NCBI RefSeq assembly: GCF_900112305.1
Contig: NZ_FOKT01000001.1
Span: 310,001-374,000, forward strand
Length of the DNA stretch: 64,000 bases
Direction: 5' to 3'
Origin: Microbulbifer thermotolerans
Lineage (GTDB): Bacteria; Pseudomonadota; Gammaproteobacteria; Pseudomonadales; Cellvibrionaceae
Below, piece by piece: positions 38,883 to 48,800 of the stretch. The position numbers were made by a program, and so were the translations under genes. The number at the start of each line of letters is the position of its first letter. Position 1 is the first letter of the stretch. The notes under the pieces were generated by a model. The model worked only from the letters and a program-made list of their open reading frames with translations. It did no database searches and had not been told where the DNA came from.

Positions 38883-39476
38883 GTGGGATTTTCTGTAGGG
38901 ACAGTACGCCAGTGGCATTGGGTGAGTTCCGCCATATGTCTGGCGGCTATGTTGCTGTTCGCCATCACCGGTATCACTCTGAATCACGCTGCAGAGATTT
39001 CCGCTGAGCCGCGGGTAGTCAGCCGCGAAATCACTGTGCCCGCTCCACTGTTGGCGCATTGGCTTCCCGAAACAGAGCGGCAGTTGCCAGCCAATTTAGT
39101 GCAATGGCTCGCTGAAGAACATCAGATCCAAGTGCCCCGCCGGCACAGCGGTGAGTGGGATAGCGGGGAATTTTATCTCGCCATGCCGCGGCCCGGCGGC
39201 GATGCCTGGCTGTCCCTGGACACCGATAGCGGCGAGTTGATCTATGAGGACACCGACCGCGGTTGGATCGCCTATCTGAACGACCTGCACAAAGGCCGCG
39301 ACAGCGGCCCTGTGTGGAAGTGGTTTCTGGATATCTTTGCGGCCGCCTGTGTTGTTTTCTGTCTGACCGGTTTTTGGCTGCTTTGGCAGCAGTCTCCGCG
39401 CCGACCGTCTACCTGGCCACTCACTGCCCTGGGCATCGTCATCCCTTTGGTGATTGCCCTGGTTTTTATTCACTGA
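38883..39476 (+). CDS. PepSY-associated inner-membrane protein of an iron-reduction cluster
   Basis: About 197 residues. It has one N-terminal membrane helix (WHWVSSAICLAAMLLFAITGITLNHA), a periplasmic domain of about 110 residues, and two C-terminal helices (FLDIFAAACVVFCLTGFWLLW and the last TALGIVIPLVIALVF). The pattern HWVSSAICL...TGITLNH and LHKGRDSGPVWKWFLDIFA matches the PepSY-associated TM family. The start is uncertain: GTG 38883 or TTG 38868; the first ATG upstream runs into a stop. It is the first gene behind a Fur box and leads a run of four same-strand genes. Proteins like it are linked to ferric-siderophore reduction at the inner membrane (context inference). Confidence 0.78.
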   Translation: MGFSVGTVRQWHWVSSAICLAAMLLFAITGITLNHAAEISAEPRVVSREITVPAPLLAHWLPETERQLPANLVQWLAEEHQIQVPRRHSGEWDSGEFYLAMPRPGGDAWLSLDTDSGELIYEDTDRGWIAYLNDLHKGRDSGPVWKWFLDIFAAACVVFCLTGFWLLWQQSPRRPSTWPLTALGIVIPLVIALVFIH

Positions 39477-39509
39477 CTGAGCTGAAAAAAGGAAGTACCG
39501 AAAGAAATT

Positions 39510-40043
39510 ATGCACATAAAGCCTTTGCAAAGACTCCGCTCCCTGGCGTTGGTGGCGGGTATGTCGGTCACCGGTTGGGCCCAGGCGGAGAGCCTGCAGG
39601 TAAGTATTGAGATTCCGCGTCTCAAAGTAGCGGAATACCACAAGCCCTACGTGGCCGTTTGGCTGGAGGACGAATCCCGTCGGGCCACACAGCTGGCAGT
39701 CTGGTACGACGTTCACATGCCCAATGACGAGGGCAAAAAATGGCTCAAGGATTTGCGCCAGTGGTGGCGCCGGGGCGGCCGCAGCCTCGATATGCCGGTG
39801 GATGGGATTACTTCCGCCACCTACGGCCCCGGCGAGCACCAACTGGAGTTGGCGTTGGATCGGGAGCAACTGGCGGCATTGAAGCCGGGCAGTTACCGCC
39901 TGCGAGTGGAGGCTGCGCGGGAGGTGGGCGGCCGTGAGCTGGTGGAGATCCCTTTGACTTGGCCACTGGATAAATCTGCACTGCCGCTCACTGGCAGTGG
40001 CAATACTGAACTGGGCGCAATACGCGTGGCCCTGCTCCCCTGA
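39510..40043 (+). CDS. DUF2271 periplasmic protein
   Basis: A 177-residue exported protein, with a signal peptide (RLRSLALVAGMSVTGWAQA, cleavage after about residue 26). The mature part has the DUF2271 pattern YHKPYVAVWLEDESRRATQLAVWYD, then KWLKDLRQWWRRGG and DGITSATYGPGEHQL. The biochemical function is unknown, but DUF2271 proteins regularly occur with PepSY, DUF4198 and flavoreductase genes next to TonB receptors. It lies between the PepSY and DUF4198 genes with a 33-base and a 30-base gap, so it is one operon. Possibly a periplasmic accessory in metal reduction. Confidence 0.82.
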   Translation: MHIKPLQRLRSLALVAGMSVTGWAQAESLQVSIEIPRLKVAEYHKPYVAVWLEDESRRATQLAVWYDVHMPNDEGKKWLKDLRQWWRRGGRSLDMPVDGITSATYGPGEHQLELALDREQLAALKPGSYRLRVEAAREVGGRELVEIPLTWPLDKSALPLTGSGNTELGAIRVALLP

Positions 40044-40073
40044 TTGTCAATCTACGCACAAGAGGAACACGGA

Positions 40074-40907
40074 ATGAAGAGAAATGTATTGGGCCGGGCG
40101 TTGCTGGCCGCAGTTATCAGTGCGGGTGTGGCCATGCAGGCGCAGGCGCACCGGATGTGGATACTGCCGAGTGCTACTGTACTTTCCGGCGAAAGTCCCT
40201 ATGTGACTTTCGATGCCGCTGTATCGAATACCATATTTTTCCCGGATCACGTCGCCCTGCCCATGGAGCAGGTAGCGGTGACCGCGCCCAGCGGAGAACA
40301 GGTTCCGTTGCAAAATCTCGCCAAGGGGCACTATCGCAGTACCTTTGATCTGCAGCTGAAAGAAGAGGGCACTTACAAGGTAAGTCGTGCGTCGGCAGGT
40401 CTGCGCGCTTTCTGGAAAGATGCTGCAGGCAAGCGTCAAATGTGGCCCGGTCGGGGCAAGAGCGCGGACGATGCCGAGTTCGCAACCGCCGTGCCGAAGG
40501 ATGCTAAGGATTTGCGCGTTATCTACGATTACCGCCGCACTGAGACGTTTGTGACGGCAGGCAATCCCACCTCAGAGGTACTCGCGCCTACAGGCGTGGG
40601 CTTGGAACTGGTCCCGGTTACTCACCCGAACGATCTCTATGCCGGTGAAATCGCCGAATTTAAACTGCTGATTGACGGGGAGCCGGCCAAAAATGCGGAA
40701 GTGGTATTGATTCCGGGGGGCACCCGTTACCGGGACAGTCAGAATGAAATTACCGCCAAGGCGGGCAGTGACGGCCTGTTCAGTGTCACTTGGCCGGCGG
40801 CGGGGCGCTATTTCATGGAAGCCGAGTATGAGGATGACAAGGCCAAAGCGCCGGCCACCAAGCGACACGGTGTGTACTCCGCCACCTTCGAGGTACTGCC
40901 GCTGTAA
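40074..40907 (+). CDS. DUF4198 periplasmic protein
   Basis: A 277-residue protein from ATG 40074 with GAGGA upstream. Signal peptide MKRNVLGRALLAAVISAGVA, cleaved near AQA. The mature protein starts HRMWILPSATVLSG, the DUF4198 signature, and contains two beta-rich domains (second near residues 175-275, GLELVPVTHPNDLYAGEIAEFKL and NGxxT-like Ig-type strands). Members are annotated as Ni/Co-transport-related, but the real function is not established. It is translated just before the flavoreductase. The position in the Fur operon suggests a role in ferric complex handling in the periplasm. Confidence 0.82.
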   Translation: MKRNVLGRALLAAVISAGVAMQAQAHRMWILPSATVLSGESPYVTFDAAVSNTIFFPDHVALPMEQVAVTAPSGEQVPLQNLAKGHYRSTFDLQLKEEGTYKVSRASAGLRAFWKDAAGKRQMWPGRGKSADDAEFATAVPKDAKDLRVIYDYRRTETFVTAGNPTSEVLAPTGVGLELVPVTHPNDLYAGEIAEFKLLIDGEPAKNAEVVLIPGGTRYRDSQNEITAKAGSDGLFSVTWPAAGRYFMEAEYEDDKAKAPATKRHGVYSATFEVLPL

Positions 40908-40925
40908 GACCTCGGAACCGATAAA

Positions 40926-42383
40926 GTGACGGAATACCAAAGAAGTATCCTGGCCGGCGCTGTCATTATTGCCTGGACCAGCTGGTGTCTCTGGCTCTAC
41001 TGGCGGCAGCGGCGCGTACGCGCGGCGGCCGCCGGTGGCGCCGCGCTGGTGGCCTATGCCAGCCAGAGCGGCACTGCGGAAGCGCTCGCACGGCAGAAAA
41101 TCGACGATTTAAAAGCCGAGGGTTACAGTGGTGATGAGATACGGCTGCTGCCGTTGAATCAGCTTACAAATGAGGCGCTGTTGTCGACGCGGCGGGCGCT
41201 GTTTGTGGTCAGCACTTTTGGCGACGGCGAGCCGCCGGACAACGGGCGCGCCTTTGCCCGCCGTTATCTCAACGGCGCCCGTTTGCCTCTGGATTTGTCT
41301 CATCTCTCCTATTCGGTAATTGCCCTCGGCGACAGTGCCTATACGAAATTCTGTGCCTTTGGCCAAGCGGTTTATAGGGGCCTGGCCGCCATGGGTGCCA
41401 AGCCCTTGCAGCCACTGGTGCGCATAGACAGCGGCAAGCCGAACACCACAAGCCCGGGGGCCGGCACAGCGGATGCCGTCAATTATTGGCAGTTGGCCGA
41501 CCGGCAACTGCTGAACCCCGGCAGTCCCGGCGATCCCCTGTACCGGATTGAACTGCGGGCCTGTGGGCCGTCTCCCGCCTGGCGGGCGGGCGATGTTCTC
41601 ACCATCCGGCCGCGGTTGGCGCGGCGGGTGGTGGAACAGTGGCTCGCGCGGCAGGGTGTGGATGGCGCCAATTGGATTACCGTGGCGGGGCATAGCCGTA
41701 CGCTGGCGGCCTGGTTGAGTGAGCGGCAACTACCGGACCGCATTTGCCAGCCAGGCCAATTGCTGGGCGGTGAATTTGTTGATTGGCCCCTGTTGCCCGA
41801 GCGCGAATATTCCGTGGCCTCCCGCCCCGAGGAGGGCCGTTTGATATTGTTGGTGCGCCAGCGGCGGGGTGGACTGGGCTCCGGCTGGCTCACCCGTTAT
41901 TGTCCGGTTGGTGGTTTCCTGGCCGGCTGTATCCGAGTCAACGCCCATTGCCACACGTTGGATCACCGCCGCCCGATTTTGCTTATCGGAGCCGGCAGCG
42001 GTCTGGCGGGACTGCGCGCACAGCTCGCGGAGCGGGCCCGGTGCCCCAGCCCCGGACGGAGTTGGCTGATTTACGGCGAGCGCAGTCCCGAGGTGGACCG
42101 GCACCTGGCCAGTGAGATAGATGGCTGGTTGGAAGCTGGAACACTGAGCCGCTGCGACCGAGTTTTTTCTCGCGCTGGAAATGGTCCGCGCTATGTGCAG
42201 CATTTTCTGACGGCCAACGGAGAGCAGGTGGCTTCCTTTCTGTCGCAGGGGGCGGATGTCTACGTCTGTGGCAGCAGTGCGGGAATGGGCGAGGCGGTGC
42301 ACAGAGCCCTGGCAGATCTGCTCGGTACGCAAGCGGTGAATCGGCTGCTCGATGAAGGCCGCTACCGGCGGGATTTGTATTGA
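40926..42383 (+). CDS. Membrane-anchored flavodoxin/NADPH flavoreductase (sulfite reductase flavoprotein-like)
   Basis: About 485 residues from GTG 40926. An N-terminal membrane helix (ILAGAVIIAWTSWCLWLYW) is followed by a flavodoxin domain (VAYASQSGTAEALARQKI; STFGDGEPPDNGRAFARRYL; YSVIALGDSAYTKFCAFG). Then comes an FAD/NAD(P) reductase domain (EREYSVASRPEEGRLILLVRQ and LLIGAGSGLAGLRAQL for NADPH binding; DVYVCGSSAGMGEAVHRAL). The order is that of CysJ or cytochrome P450 reductase, but with a membrane anchor and no sulfite reductase partner nearby. It is the last gene of the Fur-box operon and could feed electrons to the PepSY protein. Confidence 0.85.
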   Translation: MTEYQRSILAGAVIIAWTSWCLWLYWRQRRVRAAAAGGAALVAYASQSGTAEALARQKIDDLKAEGYSGDEIRLLPLNQLTNEALLSTRRALFVVSTFGDGEPPDNGRAFARRYLNGARLPLDLSHLSYSVIALGDSAYTKFCAFGQAVYRGLAAMGAKPLQPLVRIDSGKPNTTSPGAGTADAVNYWQLADRQLLNPGSPGDPLYRIELRACGPSPAWRAGDVLTIRPRLARRVVEQWLARQGVDGANWITVAGHSRTLAAWLSERQLPDRICQPGQLLGGEFVDWPLLPEREYSVASRPEEGRLILLVRQRRGGLGSGWLTRYCPVGGFLAGCIRVNAHCHTLDHRRPILLIGAGSGLAGLRAQLAERARCPSPGRSWLIYGERSPEVDRHLASEIDGWLEAGTLSRCDRVFSRAGNGPRYVQHFLTANGEQVASFLSQGADVYVCGSSAGMGEAVHRALADLLGTQAVNRLLDEGRYRRDLY

Positions 42384-42696
42384 TTTTCACGGAGCGATTG
42401 GGGAAGCCGTGAGGAGCGCGCGGGCGCTTCCTTGTGGCATCATCGGAGCCGCCTCTTTACCCCGGCGGATTGGAAATGCCCTCCATTACCTGAGCCTCTT
42501 CTCTGAGTGATGCTCTGAGATTTTCGAGATTCCTAAAAGCATCGGACCCGGATTGTGTCAACCCCTATATCCAACAGGGGGCTGCAGCTGAGCCTGAGTA
42601 CAAACTGTAACCGCTTTCTGCCAGAATCCGGTCACTAATCCGGCAAATTCTCAGCAGTTGCGAACAGTTATTTTCCCCGGGGCATCCAGGTATAGC
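42384..42696. other. Gap between flavoreductase and MaoC-type gene
   Basis: About 310 bases. An imperfect G-C-rich stem (GGAAGCC ... GGCGCTTCC around 42401-42432) could be a weak terminator for the iron operon. Nothing else was recognised. Confidence 0.35.
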
Positions 42697-43566
42697 ATGT
42701 CGAAAATCATTGAGCTGAAATCCGTCCCTTCCACACTGTCTTACTATCTGCGCGCACTTACCGTCAGTAAATCGGGGCAGCTTCCGGTCGCGGAGAGTGA
42801 GCTGGGCCGGGCGGTGCTCAAGGGGCGGCGCGTCAATGTAAGTTCCTTGAACGCCTACCGCGAAGCCTGTGCTTTCTCCGCCAGGGGGAGCTTGCCTGCC
42901 ACTTATCCGTTTGTGCTGGCCGCGCCTTTGCACATGGAACTCCTAGTGTCCGATGCCTTTCCTTTCCGCGTGTTGGGATTGGTGCACTTGCGCAACGAGA
43001 TTATTCAGCACCGAACCATCGACGTAGATGAAACGCTCGATATAGACTGCACTCTGCGCGGGCCGCGGCCGGTGCCGAAGGGAATGGAATTCGATCTGTA
43101 TACCCGTGTTCTCTCCGGGCAGGAGCTGCTATGGGAGTGTGTCACCACCATGCTGCGGCGCGGTGGGGGCAGTAGGCCCGCAAGCCGTGCGCACAACAAA
43201 CGCAAAACTGTCGATTTTACACCGGACTCTGTATCCCGCTGGGATGTCCCTGCCGGCACCGGCCGCCGCTATGCCCGGGTTTCCGGAGACAGTAACCCCA
43301 TTCATTTGTCGGCGCTGACTGCCCGCCTGTTCGGTTTCCGCCGTGCAATTGTCCACGGTATGTGGACCAAGGCGCGTTGTCTGGCGGAACTGGATTCCCT
43401 GCTGCCCGGTGACGCCTTTAAGGTCAGTGTCTCTTTCAAGTTGCCGGTATTTCTACCCTCCAGCGTGCAGTTTCAGCAGCGTGCCGTGGATGGCTCTATT
43501 GAATTTGCCGTAAAAGACAGCGCGGGCAAAAAACCGCATTTGACGGGGGTGATTGAATCGCTTTAG
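42697..43566 (+). CDS. MaoC-type acyl dehydratase family (double hotdog) protein
   Basis: About 289 residues from ATG 42697 (MSKIIELKSVPSTLSYYLRAL). The C-terminal half has the hydratase-2 type motif YARVSGDSNPIHLSALTARLFGFRRAIVHGMWTKA, in which Asp and His are the catalytic dyad. The N-terminal half (about 40-160) appears to be a degenerate second hotdog, with PLHMELLVSDAFPFRVLGLVHLRNEI. Such proteins hydrate or dehydrate enoyl-thioesters in fatty acid or polyketide-like pathways. It is a stand-alone gene with no fatty acid genes nearby, so the substrate remains open. Confidence 0.82.
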   Translation: MSKIIELKSVPSTLSYYLRALTVSKSGQLPVAESELGRAVLKGRRVNVSSLNAYREACAFSARGSLPATYPFVLAAPLHMELLVSDAFPFRVLGLVHLRNEIIQHRTIDVDETLDIDCTLRGPRPVPKGMEFDLYTRVLSGQELLWECVTTMLRRGGGSRPASRAHNKRKTVDFTPDSVSRWDVPAGTGRRYARVSGDSNPIHLSALTARLFGFRRAIVHGMWTKARCLAELDSLLPGDAFKVSVSFKLPVFLPSSVQFQQRAVDGSIEFAVKDSAGKKPHLTGVIESL

Positions 43567-43661
43567 CCGCTGCGGTAGACATCACGGCAATGGGTGTTCC
43601 CTTGCCCCGTTGGATGGCAGGGTAGCCGCGTCAATCGCCATATTTTTAGGAGGAGAGAAAA

Positions 43662-44549
43662 ATGTGCGACGAAGATAGCAACCGGGAGGCGGAAGCCTAT
43701 TACCGGCGACATGGCATGACACGCAGGGCTTTCGGCAAGACGGGGCTGGGGGCGGCCCTGGCGATGATGCTGCCCTGGTCCGCACGGGCACAGGAAGTGA
43801 AGGAATCCAAAGTGGTGGTGGAAACACCTGACGGCGAAGCGGACGCCTATTTTGTCCATCCGGCGAAGGGCCGCCACCCCGCAGTGATTATGTGGCCGGA
43901 TATCTTCGGAATGCGCCCGGCCTTCCGGCAAATGGGAAGGCGGCTCGCCGAGTCCGGCTATGCGGTACTGGTGGTTAATCCTTACTACAGATCCACCCAT
44001 GCCCAGCTGATTCCCGATGAGGCTCGGGTGATCGATCCCGATTTGCGCAAGGCTGTCTGGCCCAGGGCGAAGGCGCTGGCTGCCACTCTGTCACCGGCCA
44101 CCTGTGTTACTGACGGCCGTGCTTTCGTCAGATTTCTCGATCGCCAGCCCTCGGTGGATACGGGGAAAAGGATCGGCGTTGTCGGTTACTGCATGACCGG
44201 TTCATATACCTTCCGGTTGGCGGCGGATATGCCCAAGCGCATTGGCGCCGGAGCCTCTTTCCATGGAGGAGGCTTGGTGACCGATGGGGAAGACAGCCCC
44301 CACCGGTTGGTGCCGGAGATGAAAGCGGGCTTTCTTATTGCGATCGCACAGAATGACGACGAGCGCGACCCCGGCGCCAAAACCGCATTGCGCACGGCAT
44401 TTGACAGCGCCGAACTGCCCGCCGAGATTGAAGTGTACGAGGGCACGCTGCACGGCTGGTGTCCGCCGGATTCCGCGGTGTACAACCGGGAACAGGCGGA
44501 GCGGGCCTGGGGGCGTTTGCAGGCATTGCTCGCACGCAATTTGTCCTGA
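43662..44549 (+). CDS. Tat-exported dienelactone hydrolase family protein
   Basis: A 295-residue alpha/beta hydrolase. Twin-arginine export signal: TRRAFGKTGLGAALAMMLPWSARA near residues 20-43. Catalytic triad of the family: Cys in GVVGYCMTGSYTF (nucleophile), Asp in AIAQNDDERDP, His in EGTLHGWCPPD. VIMWPDIFGMRPAFRQMGRRLAESGYAVLVVNPYYR is the typical oxyanion region. Substrate is unknown; DLH-family enzymes act on lactones and other esters. GGAGGAG lies ahead of the ATG at 43662. It is a single gene between the MaoC-type gene and the efflux pair. Confidence 0.87.
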   Translation: MCDEDSNREAEAYYRRHGMTRRAFGKTGLGAALAMMLPWSARAQEVKESKVVVETPDGEADAYFVHPAKGRHPAVIMWPDIFGMRPAFRQMGRRLAESGYAVLVVNPYYRSTHAQLIPDEARVIDPDLRKAVWPRAKALAATLSPATCVTDGRAFVRFLDRQPSVDTGKRIGVVGYCMTGSYTFRLAADMPKRIGAGASFHGGGLVTDGEDSPHRLVPEMKAGFLIAIAQNDDERDPGAKTALRTAFDSAELPAEIEVYEGTLHGWCPPDSAVYNREQAERAWGRLQALLARNLS

Positions 44550-44780
44550 TGGCATTTATCGGTGAAGCGGGGCGGGAATTGGTCCGCTCTGTCTTCCCTT
44601 TCGCCCCGGAAAAAGCGTTGTTTCCTCCTGTTTCCATGTTTTCCAACGCTGTGTGCACCCCATCTCCTGAGGCTCCGTAAATCCGCCACGGCGCTGCGTG
44701 GCTGCATGGCAATCGCAAATGCGAAGCAGTAAGCTAATGTGTTTTCAACAAAACGGCAGTAATTGTTGATGGGAGGCACC

Positions 44781-45851
44781 TTGAGACCAGCGAATGCGGG
44801 GCGTATCCGCTGTTACCGGAGCGCAGGTATCGGTTTGTTTTTTCTGGCGCTGCACCTGCTTGCTGGCTGTGAGGCGGGAAGCGAGGCCGCTCCACCGGTG
44901 CAGTTGTCATCTGCGCAGCCGGTGGTAACCGAAGCGGTGGCCTGGCAGCCGCGCAGAGTGCGAATCGAGGCGGTGGGTACATCGCGGGCGGCCAGGAGTG
45001 TGACACTCTATCCTCAGGTGAGTGGCGAGGTCGTCGAGGTTTTATTCAAAGCTGGCGACAGAGTGAAGGCCGGCCAGACTATCCTGCGGCTCGATGACCG
45101 CGACCAGCGCTTGGCTGTGGCGCAGGCCCGCGTGGCACTGGAGGACGCCGAGCGGCTCTACAGCCGCTATGAGCGTACACGGGGGTCGGGCACGGTGACA
45201 GAGAGTGCGCTGGACGATGCGCGCAGCGCTGTCGAGCGCGCCCGGCTCAGCTTGCGGCGGGCCGAAGTGGCATTGGATTACCGCTCCATCGAGGCCCCTT
45301 TTGAGGGTTATCTCGGAATCACTGACCTCGATCCCGGCGCACAGGTGTCGCCCAGCACACCGATTACCACTATCGACGATCGCCTTACACTGCTGGTTAC
45401 CTTCCAGGTGCCGGAATTGTTTCTCGGCCAGATCGGACCGGGGCAGTCAATTGATGTGGCCACTTGGGCCAATGGCAGCGCGGAACATACTGGTAAGGTC
45501 ACCGATATCGACAGTCGCGTCGATCCCGGGACCCGCACCTTTGCCGTGCGGGCACTTGTGGACAACCGCGAGGATCAACTGCGGCCGGGTATGAGTTTCC
45601 GGGTGACGCTGAATCTGGTGTCCGGGCGCTATCCGGCGGTGCCGGAGGTGGCGCTGCAATGGGGCAACGATGGCGCCTTTGTCTGGGTGGTTGAAGAGGG
45701 GCGGGCAAAACGCGTTTCGGCCACGGTGGTGCAGAGGTTGCAGGGAATCATTCTGGTGGATGCGAACCTTCCCGAGGGTACACCGGTAGTGACAGAAGGC
45801 ACTCAGCGCATGCGCGAAGGGCTGTCTGTCGTTGATATCGCGGAGGTGTAA
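44781..45851 (+). CDS. RND efflux periplasmic adaptor (membrane fusion) lipoprotein
   Basis: About 356 residues. TTG 44781 has GGGAGG four bases upstream; ATG 44769 is an alternative without such a site. The N-terminus has a lipobox (FLALHLLAGCEAG), so it is anchored to the inner membrane. Domains: SVTLYPQVSGEVVEVLFKAGDRVKAGQTILRLDDRD (lipoyl-like), a helical hairpin (ALEDAERLYSRYERTRGSGTV... ARLSLRRAEVALDYRSI), then the beta-barrel ITDLDPGAQVSPSTPITTIDDRL. It pairs with the RND permease four bases downstream. No outer-membrane channel gene is present, so an external TolC-like protein would be recruited. Confidence 0.88.
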   Translation: MRPANAGRIRCYRSAGIGLFFLALHLLAGCEAGSEAAPPVQLSSAQPVVTEAVAWQPRRVRIEAVGTSRAARSVTLYPQVSGEVVEVLFKAGDRVKAGQTILRLDDRDQRLAVAQARVALEDAERLYSRYERTRGSGTVTESALDDARSAVERARLSLRRAEVALDYRSIEAPFEGYLGITDLDPGAQVSPSTPITTIDDRLTLLVTFQVPELFLGQIGPGQSIDVATWANGSAEHTGKVTDIDSRVDPGTRTFAVRALVDNREDQLRPGMSFRVTLNLVSGRYPAVPEVALQWGNDGAFVWVVEEGRAKRVSATVVQRLQGIILVDANLPEGTPVVTEGTQRMREGLSVVDIAEV

Positions 45852-45855
45852 CGCC

Positions 45856-48800
45856 GTGCGCGACGACTGCAAGTCGAGTCCAAGTCCGACTCCCGATATT
45901 CACCGCAGCGATCTGGCGTCACTGGCTATTCGGCGGCCGGTGTTGGCGCTGGTGCTGAACCTGTTGATCGCCATTGCCGGCATCGCCGCTTTCTCGGCGG
46001 TGGAGGTACGCGAACTGCCCGACGTGGATGTGCCGATTGTGTCGGTACGCGGCCAGATGCCAGGCGCCTCTCCGGAGACTATGGACTCGGAAGTGACCAG
46101 CATCGTCGAAGGTGCGGTGGCTCGGGTTTCCGGTATCAAGCATATCGAATCATCCAGTGAGGAAAATAACTTCCGTATTCATATCGAGTTCAACTCGAAT
46201 ATCGATCTCGATACTGCCGCCTCTGATGTACGTGAAGCGGTGAGCCAAGTACAGCGGGAACTGCCGGAAGATGTGGAGCAACTGGTAGTGGTGAAAGCTG
46301 CCGACCAGCCGGAACCGGTCATTTACTTGGCGGTTACCAGCGATCAGCTGCGTGATGAAGCGCTCACCTACATCATTGAAAAAGACATTATTCCGGAGCT
46401 GGTCTCGGTCCCCGGCGTTGCCGATGTGCCTATTTTCGGCCAGCGCCAGCGGGTGCTGCGGGTGGTGTTGGACCCGTTGCGCCTGACGAGCTTCGGTCTG
46501 TCTGTCAGCGACGTAGCCGCTGTGCTCGAGCGGGCGCCGCTGGATGTCCCTTCCGGCAGTTTCCAGTCGGAAGATCAACAGTTGTTGGTGCGTGCCGATG
46601 CGTCGACAGTCACCGAAGAGCAGGTGCGCAATATTATTATCCGCGGTGATGTGCGGATCGGCGATATCGCTTATGTGTCCTTTGGCCCGGAGGATGTCCA
46701 GTCCCTGGTATACCTGAATAACCGGCCGGTGATCGGCCTGGCCGTGGTGCGCCAGGCCCAGAGTAATACCATCGAGATCAGCGACGGCGTGCGTCGGGCC
46801 GTGGACAAGCTCAACAGGCGTTTTGACAATCTCCATATCACCGTCACCGAGGATCGCGCTGTCTTTATCCGCGGCTCCGTAAAGGAGGTGGTCACCAGCC
46901 TCTGCTACACGGTGTTGATAGTGATTGCCGCCATCTGGTTGTTTTTCGGCAATATCCGCACCACGCTGGTGCCAAGCACGGCAATACCTATCGCTCTGAT
47001 AGGCACACTGGCGGGAATTTGGTTGATGGGCTTTTCCATCAATATCCTCACCCTGCTGGCGATTGTCTTGGCCACCGGCCTGGTGGTGGATGATGCCATT
47101 GTGGTATTGGAAAATATCCAGCGTCTGCGCACGCAAGGAATGGGGGCCCGTGCCGCTGCGGTATTGGGCACCCGCCAAGTGGTTTTCGCGGTCCTGGCCA
47201 CTACCGCAGTACTGATCAGCGTATTTATCCCCATTGCACTGTTGCCCAGTACCGCCGGGCGCATGTTTCGTGAATTTGGCCTAGTACTGGCCACGGCGGT
47301 GGCGCTGTCTTCGGTAGTGGCGCTGACACTGGTGCCAATGCTCACTGCGAGAATTACTCAAGGCGGGCAGGCTGCGCGGGAAGGCCGCTATTACGGCAAA
47401 CTGGTCCGCGCCGGCGGGCGTATTGGCGCTGCTTACGAGCGCAGCCTGGCAACCTGCCTGCGCCACGGTTGGTTAAGCTTTTCCGTGGCACTGCTAGTGG
47501 CTGTGGGGGCGGGTTTTCTGTACCAACTACTGGGCAAAGAGCTCTTGCCGCCGGAGGACCGCGGGGTTATCCGAGTGAATGCCACCGGCCCGGACGGAGT
47601 CGGCCAGAACTATATCGGCCGTCAGGCAGCGCATATCGAAAGTGCGGTGCAGCCGCTGGTGGCGCGCGGTGATGTCAGCGATATCCTCACCGAAGTTGGT
47701 CGCTACGATCCCAACCGGGCCAGGGTTACGCTGCTGCTGGCCCCCTGGGAGGAGCGCACTGTCTCCCAGCAGGCACTGATGCAGGAGATTCTCGGGCCGC
47801 TGCAGGCAATCCCCGGTGCACGTATCCATGTCAACAGTCCCAACAGCCTGTCGTTGCGCGGTGCCGGTGGCGATGTCGAGGTGGCGTTAGTGGGCAATGA
47901 CTATCCGCGCATCTACGAGGCCGCGCGGCAGATGGCGCGCGCCATAGAGGACCGCCTGCCGCACCTGGGCCAGCCGGATATCAGCTACAGACCCACTCAG
48001 CCACAGCTTTCCATCGAGATAGACCGCCGCCGCGCCGCGGACCTGGGTGTGCCGCTGGACAATATCGCCACGACACTGCGCGCAGTGGTCGACGGCCTGG
48101 ATGTCACCGATCTGAATGTGGGCGACGAAGCGGTACCGGTAATGCTGGAGGCGGCCGACACCACGATTTCCTCTCCGGAAGATCTGGTCAATCTTTATGT
48201 AAAAAATGACAGCGGCAAGTTATTGCCGTTGTCGAGCATGGTTACCTTGCACGAGGAGAGTGTCGCTGCAGAGCTGGACCGCCACGGTCAGCGCCGCGCC
48301 ATCGAAATCAGCGCGGGGCTCGAGCCCGGTTATCCTCTGGCCAGTGCAGTTGAGGAACTGCGTGCGCTGGCCAGTGAAGTTTTACCGGAAGATATCGGCA
48401 TTCTTTTTCTGGGCGAAGCGGATACATTGGAGGAAAGTTCCCGGGAAGTGGCCATGACCTACGCCATTGCGGCGCTGGTAGTCTTTCTGGTGCTGTGTGC
48501 CCAGTTCGAGGGGATCAGTAGTGCGGTGATTGTGATGGTCACGGTGCCATTTGGCCTGGCGGCTGCAATCTATGCGCTTTTCCTGACCAGTACCACGGTC
48601 AATATTTTCTCCCAGATCGGCCTGGTGATGCTGATTGGCCTGATGGCCAAAAACGGCATTTTGCTGGTGGAGTTCGCCGACCAGCTGCGGGACCGCGGCC
48701 ACAGTGTCTACGAGGCGGTGATCGAGGCGGCCCGGGTGCGGCTGCGGCCTATCGCCATGACCATGCTCTCCACGGTACTCGGGGGCCTGCCCCTGATCCT

